A DNA stretch of 64,000 bases from Mycobacterium parascrofulaceum ATCC BAA-614 (GTDB lineage Bacteria; Actinomycetota; Actinomycetes; Mycobacteriales; Mycobacteriaceae), in assembly GCF_000164135.1 (NCBI RefSeq), contig NZ_GG770554.1:1031123-1095122 (forward strand), read 5' to 3'. Positions 58,525 to 64,000 of the stretch are shown here, piece by piece. How positions within the stretch are numbered: position 1 is the first letter of the stretch; every line of letters begins with the position of its first letter. Under the pieces are notes generated by a model. It searched no databases, was not told the DNA's origin, and saw only the letters and a list, made by a program, of their open reading frames with translations. Both the position numbers and the translations under genes were made by a program.

Positions 58525-58815
58525 TCAGCTGTGCGGCGGTACGGGGCACCAGAACAGGCCGCAGTTGAAATTGGGCTGGTGAAACGGAGGCGGCGGCGGG
58601 TACGGAGGCGGGTTGTCGGTATCCCAGCACTGATTCCAGTACTTGTTCTCTCCCCAGGCCGGGTTCCACGGCTGGTTCGGGCACCAATGCACCTGGGGCG
58701 CGGGTCCGGGCTGGGCGTGGGCGGTGCCCGCGACCACAGCGAATCCGGCCGTGGCGAGGCCGCCGGAGAGGAGAGCGCCGGCGACGACGCGGGTAAGGGT
58801 GTGGGTGATCGGCAC
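58525..58815 (-). CDS. Small secreted Trp/Cys/Pro-rich protein
   Basis: 96 aa with a Sec signal peptide (LTRVVAGALLSGGLATAGFAVVAGTAHA, cleavage after Ala34). The mature 62 residues are rich in Pro, Trp and Asn and hold four cysteines (HWCPN, NQCWD, NCGLF, WCPVP), suggesting two disulfides. Similar CPNQPWNPAWGEN segments occur in mycobacterial secreted proteins of unknown function. It is convergent with bkdC. Confidence 0.88.
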   Translation of the reverse strand: MPITHTLTRVVAGALLSGGLATAGFAVVAGTAHAQPGPAPQVHWCPNQPWNPAWGENKYWNQCWDTDNPPPYPPPPPFHQPNFNCGLFWCPVPPHS

Positions 58816-58917
58816 GCGGTATGTCCTTTGTTCATGCGCCAGGTCGGCTGGCGTCTTCGCAGCAAGCAGACAACGTTCGCTCGGCTACCGATCCCAACCT
58901 GCTAGCCCATGATGGCA

Positions 58918-59688
58918 CTACCGGCGTTGCGCCGCAGCCAGTCGCTGAGCAAACTCCGGTGACTGGATGGAATACGCCTGCGGCCCCAGCTCGGTGCGCA
59001 TGGCGAAGGCGTGTTGCTCGTGATCCAGCGACCCCGGGCTGGCGGTGGCGCGCATGGTGGCTTTGGTCGCCAGCACGACCTCGCGGGGCGCGGCCGCGGG
59101 CCCGGCGGCCAGCTCCATCGCCGCGGCAACCGGGTCGTCGGCGACCGAGAGCACCACGCCGTGGCGCACGGCGGAGTCGGCGTCGAAACGCATACCGAAC
59201 AGCAGGGCCGCGCGGGCGACCTGCGGCCCCACCGCCCGCTGCAGCATCCATGTCGCACCCCCACCGGGATGCAGCCCCAGCTTCTGGAACCGGGCGTCGA
59301 ACAACGCTGCCGGCCCGGCGATGCGCACGTCGGCCGCCAGGGCGAGGTTCAGGCCCGCGCCGACGGCCGCGCCGTTGACCGCGGCGATGGTGGGTAGGCG
59401 GCAAGCGCCGACCGCCATGAAGCCGTCGTAGAGCTGCTGCAGGCCCGTCTCGGCTTTGTCGCCGCCCGCGGCGCCGAGCGCGCTGAGGTCCGCGCCCGCG
59501 CAAAACGCCCTGCCCGCGCCGGTGATCACCACGGCGTGGACGTCGGGATCGGCCTCGGCCCGTTCGACGGCGGCCCGCAGGCGCGCCGACATGTCGGCGG
59601 TCACCGCGTTGCGCCGGTCGGGGTCGTTGACGGTGATGAGGGCGATGCGGTTGTCGACGGTGAAGAGGACGGGGTCGGATCGGGCCAT
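58918..59688 (-). CDS. echA14: Enoyl-CoA hydratase/isomerase family protein
   Basis: 256 aa from ATG at 59688 with a strong GGAGGTG site. It matches the size of M. tuberculosis EchA14 (Rv2486), which lies on this side of the operon. Crotonase-fold motifs: [32 protein letters not shown] for the first oxyanion contact and [23 protein letters not shown] for the second. The usual catalytic Glu pair is not evident from reading alone ([11 protein letters not shown] holds no Glu), so it may not be a standard hydratase. Confidence 0.9.
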   Translation of the reverse strand: MARSDPVLFTVDNRIALITVNDPDRRNAVTADMSARLRAAVERAEADPDVHAVVITGAGRAFCAGADLSALGAAGGDKAETGLQQLYDGFMAVGACRLPTIAAVNGAAVGAGLNLALAADVRIAGPAALFDARFQKLGLHPGGGATWMLQRAVGPQVARAALLFGMRFDADSAVRHGVVLSVADDPVAAAMELAAGPAAAPREVVLATKATMRATASPGSLDHEQHAFAMRTELGPQAYSIQSPEFAQRLAAAQRR

Positions 59689-60206
59689 CGGGCACCTCCG
59701 CGGCTTGGGGTTTGGGGTCCGGGCGACGCACGATGGATGGGCCGTGGCCCGGGACTCCGGGGCACGGTAAGGGTACTGCTCGGCACGCTCGCCGACGGTG
59801 GCCGGTGTGAGCCGGACGACGCGAATTTCGCCCAGTCGGCACCAGCAAGCCCTGCCCGGCACGAAAACATCGCGCGGGGCGGCGTCGAAAAACAGCGCGG
59901 CGCGTTGCCGGGCGGGCCCCGCGACACTCGCCCCGGTGCCGCGTACGAATTGCCTTCATATTGCGGCGGTCCGGATCGGGGATTTGCTTGGGCCGCAGAT
60001 GCGAACGCCATTGGGGTCACGCCGGCATTTCCAAAGAATGGCTGTGCAAACGCGAATACGTTTGCGCTCGGGTGCTCCGGGCGACAACCCGTGCTGGGTC
60101 CGGGCGAATTACGCGAATGTATTCATTGCGGTGGCGCCGCATCGCTTCGGTCCGCACCGTGCAAGGGAATCGTCCCGCGTAAATCCGCGGCCTCGGCCCA
60201 GCTGTT
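59689..60206. other. Gene-free stretch upstream of echA14
   Basis: These 518 bp have lower GC than the flanks. Open frames here have no start context and no recognisable protein. No repeats or RNA gene were seen. It precedes a lower-GC hypothetical gene and may be degenerate sequence. Confidence 0.4.
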
Positions 60207-60623
60207 TTACCCGACCTCGGGTTTTGCCAATTTCTTCGCCAGTTGATCGAGCGCGGCCTGGCGACGCTTTACCGCGCACGCCCGCTGGTCCCGCTGCGTC
60301 CCCTGGATCAGGGTGCTGGGCAACGTTTCGCAGCGCAACCGGGTGTTCGCGTAGTGGATTGCGGCGTCGATCATTTCGATGTAGCGCTCCGCCTCATCGA
60401 GGGCGCACGTGCCCTCGATGCGCTGGACCTCGTCCCAACAGGGATAGGAGGAGTACCTGGCATCCAGCCGTTGCTGCGATACCTGCAGACCGAAGTAGCC
60501 CCGCCAGTCCCGGCTTAGCCAGCCCCGAGTCTTGACCTCAACTTTGATCCTATTTCCTAAGCCGGCGACGAACTTTGGTTCGCCAACTCGCACTACCGGC
60601 TGCCAGTCGTCCGACGTCATCAT
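60207..60623 (-). CDS. Hypothetical protein, 138 aa
   Basis: 138 aa from ATG at 60623 with AGGGG upstream. The N-terminal part reads as a beta-rich segment (WQPVVRVGEPKFVAGLGNRIKVEVKTRGWLSRDWRGYFGLQVSQQR), then a helical ALDEAERYIEMIDAAIHYANTRL and a basic C-terminal helix (KRRQAALDQLAKKLAKP). No known domain is recognised. Codon bias is weaker than its neighbours and the GC is lower, so it could be recently acquired. The 305-bp stretch after it (60624-60928) has no supported gene. Confidence 0.55.
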   Translation of the reverse strand: MMTSDDWQPVVRVGEPKFVAGLGNRIKVEVKTRGWLSRDWRGYFGLQVSQQRLDARYSSYPCWDEVQRIEGTCALDEAERYIEMIDAAIHYANTRLRCETLPSTLIQGTQRDQRACAVKRRQAALDQLAKKLAKPEVG

Positions 60624-60928
60624 CGACCACCCCTCGAATAGAGACGCCCTAAGTCATGATCCCCCTGCTGGCGTCATCTGCTCGCACGACACGCCAATTG
60701 TTGTTCCCTACCCATCTAATTGGCAAACTCCGGGCGACGGCCGCCATCGCAGCGCCTGTTAAGAGCCATTTGCGCCGCGGGTCTTCGTTGCGCGCATGGC
60801 CTGGTGTGGCGGCTCGCATCGGTGTCGTTTTGGCGATTTCGCATCCCGGCCCACGGTGTTGCAAACCGGCCACGGGATGGGTGACGCTGGGCGGGTCGAT
60901 TCGGTGTGGACGGACGAGGGGGAGCGCG

Positions 60929-61621
60929 ATGGCGAAGGTTCTGTTCGTGGTGACCGGCGCAAGTTACTGGACGCTCAAGGACGGCACGAGACACCCGACC
61001 GGCTACTGGGCCGAGGAGTTCGCGGCCCCGTACCGCGAGCTCACCACCGCCGGTCATCAAATCGTGGTGGCCACGCCGAAAGGCGTTGTCCCGCATGTGG
61101 ATGTGATGAGCCTACGCCCGTCGATGGCCGGTGGTGAGGAGGTCGCCCGGGAGCTGGAGGAAATCCTGCGCTCCGCCGAGGAATTGCGCCGCCCGATCGA
61201 GTTGGCCAACGCCCGTCTCGAGGACTACGACGCCGTCTACTACCCGGGCGGGCACGGCCCGATGGAGGACCTGTGGCAAGACGCGGACTCGGGCCGGCTG
61301 CTGGCCGCGGCGCTCGCGTCCGGCAAGCCGCTGGCCATCGTCTGCCACGCGCCCGTCGCCATGATGGCGACGCGGCACAACGGGGCGTCGCCCTTCGCCG
61401 GCTACCGGGTCACGGCGTTCACCAACGACGAAGAGGACGCCGTCGGCCTGCGGGAGAGGGCCCGGTGGACCGCCGAGGACGAGCTCGTGAAGATGGGCGT
61501 CGACTTCTCCCGCGGCGAGATGTGGCGGCCCTACACGGTGAAAGACCGCAACCTCTTCACCGGCCAGAACCCCGCCTCCGCCGGGCCGCTGGCGAAAGAG
61601 TTCATGACGGAACTCGGTTAA
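60929..61621 (+). CDS. DJ-1/PfpI family protein (type 1 glutamine amidotransferase-like)
   Basis: 230 aa from ATG at 60929 with GGGGGAG upstream. The fold is DJ-1/PfpI: KVLFVVTGASYW, TGYWAEEFAAPYRELTTAGHQIVVATPKG, YYPGGHGPMEDLW and the nucleophile elbow AIVCHAPVA with Cys139 followed by His140. The size and the GYWAEE motif fit the Hsp31-like branch, whose members are glyoxalase III or protein/nucleotide deglycases. A carbonyl-stress role is inferred. Confidence 0.92.
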   Translation: MAKVLFVVTGASYWTLKDGTRHPTGYWAEEFAAPYRELTTAGHQIVVATPKGVVPHVDVMSLRPSMAGGEEVARELEEILRSAEELRRPIELANARLEDYDAVYYPGGHGPMEDLWQDADSGRLLAAALASGKPLAIVCHAPVAMMATRHNGASPFAGYRVTAFTNDEEDAVGLRERARWTAEDELVKMGVDFSRGEMWRPYTVKDRNLFTGQNPASAGPLAKEFMTELG

Positions 61622-61722
61622 CGCATCACCGCGTGGCCATCGCGGGTCCACACTTGGGGAATGAACGTATGTGAATTGACCGCAGGCACGCCGATCGCGG
61701 CGTCGACGTCAGCGCGGACGGC

Positions 61723-63201
61723 GTGATCGCGCCCGCCGGCGGGCCCGCGCCGGCGCGCCGCGTGCTGAACGGCCTCTCGGACATCCGCGCGTTCTTCCAT
61801 ACCAACAAAGTGCCGCTGTACTTCATCTCGCCGACCCCGTTCAACCTGCTGGGCGTCGATCGCTGGATACGAAACTTCTTCTACCTCACCTACTTCGACT
61901 CATTCGAGGGCACCCACTCGCGCGTGTTCGTGCCCCGGCGGCGCGACCGCCGTGATTTCGACTCCATGGACGAGGTGTGCAGCCACCTCCTGTCCGACCC
62001 CGAGACGCTCGAGTTCATCGCCGGTAAAGGTCCCGGCGGCAAGTGCTGCTTTGTGATGATGAACGCAGAAATTCAGGCCCTCGCGCGACAGGCGGGCCTC
62101 GAGGTCATGCACCCGCCGATCGAGCTGCGCGAGCGGCTGGGCTCCAAGATCGTCATGACGCGCCTGGCCGACGAGGCGGGGGTGCCCAGCGTGCCTAACA
62201 CGATCGGGCGGGCCGGCTCCTACGACGAACTCGTGGCGCTCGCACAAGACGCCGGCTTGGGTGATGACCTCGTCATCTCGATCGCTTACGGCAACGCCGG
62301 CAGCGGGACGTTTTTCGTCCACGGTCAGAGTGACTGGGACAAGCACGCCGGTGACCTGGTCGGGCAGGACCTCAAGGTCATGAAGCGGATCCGCAATGTC
62401 GAGGTGTGCCTCGAGGGTGCCGTGACCCGCCACGGGACCGTGGTCGGCCCCGCGATGACCAGTCTCGTCGGCTACTCGGAGTTGACGCCGAGCCGGGGTA
62501 GCTGGTGTGGCAACGACATCTGGCACGAGGTGCTGCCGCCCGCGCAGACCCACGCCGCGCGAGAAATGGTGACAAAGCTGGGCGACGTCATGCGCCGCGA
62601 GGGTTACCTCGGTTACTTCGAGGTGGACCTGCTGCATGACCTGGACTCCGACAAGCTCTACCTCGGCGAGGTGAATCCGCGCCTGAGCGGCGCGAGTCCG
62701 ATGACGAACCTGACCACCGAGGCCTACGCCGACATGCCGCTGTTTCTTTTTCACCTCCTCGAGTACATGGACGTGGAGTACGAACTCGACATCGACGAGA
62801 TCAACTCGCGCTGGGAGCGCGGCTATGGCGAGGACGAGGTCTGGGGCCAGGTGATACTCACCGAGACCTCGCCGGATATCGAGATCTTCACCGCGACGCC
62901 ACGCACTGGGGTGTGGCGCCTCGACGACGACGGCCGGGTCTCCTTTTCGCGGACCGCCAACGACTGGGCCACGCTGCTCGACGGCTCCGAGGCCTTTTAC
63001 ATGCGGGTCGCGGCGCCCGGCGACTTGCGTTCCGAGGGCGCCCAACTCGGCGTGCTCGTCACTCGCGCACACCTGCAGACCGACGACTATCAGCTGAGCG
63101 AGCGCTGCCAGCGCTGGGTCAAGGGCATGAAGGCGAAGTTCGTCTCCACCCCCCTGACTCCCGCCGCGCCGATCGTCTCTCGGCTCGTCGCGCGCGCGTG
63201 A
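61723..63201 (+). CDS. ATP-grasp domain protein (carboxylase/ligase-like)
   Basis: 492 aa from GTG at 61723, the first start after a stop at 61672; the ribosome site is weak. An ATP-grasp fold is visible between residues 130 and 345: LGSKIVMTRLADEAGVPSVPNT (pre-grasp helix), a glycine loop in YGNAGSGTFFV, and YLGEVNPRLSGASPM with the Mg ligands Glu316, Asn318 and Arg320. The N-terminal 130 residues are not a standard biotin-carboxylase domain, and no biotin site is present. The C-terminal 140 residues form an additional domain. It should ligate a carboxylate to an amine or thiol; the substrate is unknown. It overlaps the next gene by four bases. Confidence 0.85.
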   Translation: MIAPAGGPAPARRVLNGLSDIRAFFHTNKVPLYFISPTPFNLLGVDRWIRNFFYLTYFDSFEGTHSRVFVPRRRDRRDFDSMDEVCSHLLSDPETLEFIAGKGPGGKCCFVMMNAEIQALARQAGLEVMHPPIELRERLGSKIVMTRLADEAGVPSVPNTIGRAGSYDELVALAQDAGLGDDLVISIAYGNAGSGTFFVHGQSDWDKHAGDLVGQDLKVMKRIRNVEVCLEGAVTRHGTVVGPAMTSLVGYSELTPSRGSWCGNDIWHEVLPPAQTHAAREMVTKLGDVMRREGYLGYFEVDLLHDLDSDKLYLGEVNPRLSGASPMTNLTTEAYADMPLFLFHLLEYMDVEYELDIDEINSRWERGYGEDEVWGQVILTETSPDIEIFTATPRTGVWRLDDDGRVSFSRTANDWATLLDGSEAFYMRVAAPGDLRSEGAQLGVLVTRAHLQTDDYQLSERCQRWVKGMKAKFVSTPLTPAAPIVSRLVARA

Positions 63202-64000
63202 GCGTCCCGGCCGGCATTTCCGTGGATAACTGGCTGGCGGCGCCGTATTCGCGGTGGTCGTTCCAGCACGTCGAAGACATGGTGCCGACGGCGCTGATCC
63301 CCCGGGGGAGCGGGCCGGTCGCGGCGCTGCCCGCGGGCCCCGCGCCGGTGGCCGAGATCCGGTTGACCAACACCGACGGGGCGCCCACCACGGTTGGCGC
63401 GGTGATGGCCGCCACCGTCACCGACGGCTGGGCCGTCGCGCATCGCGGGTCGCTGGTGGCCGAGGAGTACCTCGACCACCTCAGCGCTGACCGCCGGCAC
63501 CTGCTGTTCTCGGTGAGCAAGTCGCTGGTGGGCACCGTTGTCGGCGCGCTGCACGGGGCCGGCGCGATCGAGCTGGACGCGCCGGTCACTAAATACGTTC
63601 CGGCCCTGTCGAACTGCGGGTACGCCGGCGCGACGGTGCGCCACCTGCTGGACATGAGGTCCGGCATCAAGTTCTCGGAGAATTACGACGACCCGGCCGC
63701 CGAGATACACGATCTGGACCAGGCGATGGGCTGGGCGCCCAAGAGGAGTCCGGACGCCCCCGCCACGCTGCGTGACTTCCTGCTGACCCTGCGAAAGAAG
63801 TCGGACCACGGCGGCCCGTTCGAATATCGCTCGTGTGAAACGGACGTGCTCGGCCTGGTCTGCGAGGTCGCCGGCGGCCAGCGGATGCCGGAACTGATGT
63901 CGGAACTGCTGTGGAGCCGCATCGGCGCCCGATACGACGCCACCATCGGTGTCGACGCCGCCGGCACCGGGTTTTTCGACGGCGGCGTCAACGCCTGCCT
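63198..64000 (+). CDS. Serine hydrolase, beta-lactamase/PBP4-like (3' cut by window)
   Basis: The frame starts at GTG 63198 in a GTGA overlap with the ATP-grasp gene and runs open to the window end (267 codons). The SxxK motif of serine beta-lactamases and class C esterases is SVSK, with Ser105 and Lys108 in HLLFSVSKSLVG. A YRS tyrosine motif (FEYRSCETDVLG) and AGATVRHLLDMRSGIKF follow, as in 6-aminohexanoate-oligomer hydrolase and LipP/EstB esterases. No signal peptide is seen, so it is probably cytoplasmic. Coupling to the ATP-grasp gene suggests the two act on the same peptide or amide. Confidence 0.85.
   Translation, partial: MSVPAGISVDNWLAAPYSRWSFQHVEDMVPTALIPRGSGPVAALPAGPAPVAEIRLTNTDGAPTTVGAVMAATVTDGWAVAHRGSLVAEEYLDHLSADRRHLLFSVSKSLVGTVVGALHGAGAIELDAPVTKYVPALSNCGYAGATVRHLLDMRSGIKFSENYDDPAAEIHDLDQAMGWAPKRSPDAPATLRDFLLTLRKKSDHGGPFEYRSCETDVLGLVCEVAGGQRMPELMSELLWSRIGARYDATIGVDAAGTGFFDGGVNAC

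Noticed and set aside
59536..60246. 236-codon plus-strand frame over the echA14 start and the downstream gap
   Set aside because: Antisense to echA14 for its first part and without recognisable protein features after it.

Overview
The window is high-GC actinobacterial DNA from a Mycobacterium, most likely a slow grower close to the M. avium complex. From about 16.9 kb onward the gene order follows the M. tuberculosis segment Rv2525c to Rv2486: a Tat-exported DUF1906 protein, type I fatty acid synthase (fas), acpS, an M20 peptidase, bcp, a Rv2520c-like protein, lppS/ldtB, tRNA-His, orn, Rv2510c to Rv2507 homologues, bkaR, and the scoAB-accD1-accA1-fadE19-citE-bkdABC branched-chain catabolic operon, then echA14. 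The species call is inferred from gene content and from GC-rich interspersed repeats; no 16S or other species marker lies in the window.

Region 1 (1-16.9 kb) is an accessory catabolic island. It encodes acyl-CoA dehydrogenase, LLM flavin oxidoreductase, SDR, GntR/FadR regulator, a double-domain family III CoA-transferase, ferredoxin, cytochrome P450, a KshA-like Rieske oxygenase, acyl-CoA ligase, SnoaL-like protein, paired MaoC-like dehydratases, aldehyde dehydrogenase, an AttH/CrtC-like lipocalin protein, a second Rieske oxygenase and a MerR regulator. Together they look like a pathway that activates, hydroxylates and beta-oxidises a cyclic or terpenoid/steroid-like acid; the substrate cannot be read from sequence. 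Divergent promoters here share AT-rich operator-like sites.

Region 2 (16.9-29.9 kb) is the fatty acid synthesis core: fas with its long upstream region, acpS that activates its ACP domain, then an M20 peptidase and peroxiredoxin. Region 3 (29.9-39.4 kb) is a variable stretch that replaces the M. tuberculosis PE26/IS1081 area: a small membrane protein, a DUF3556 membrane protein, a small secreted protein, a P450 preceded by a coupled 17-codon frame, tRNA-Lys, an Eis-like acetyltransferase, an MmpL-type transporter and a DMT-like membrane protein.

Region 4 (39.4-47.2 kb) carries the L,D-transpeptidase, tRNA-His, oligoribonuclease, a HerA-like ATPase, SDR, MFS permease, MmpS-like protein and bkaR. 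A 56-bp tandem repeat lies between the SDR and MFS genes. Region 5 (47.2-58.5 kb) is the branched-chain keto-acid operon, preceded by three 16-bp palindromes GTTA-N8-TAAC that are very probable BkaR operators. Region 6 (58.5-64 kb) holds a small secreted protein, echA14, a lower-GC stretch with one hypothetical gene, a DJ-1/PfpI protein, and an ATP-grasp enzyme overlapping a serine hydrolase that runs off the window.
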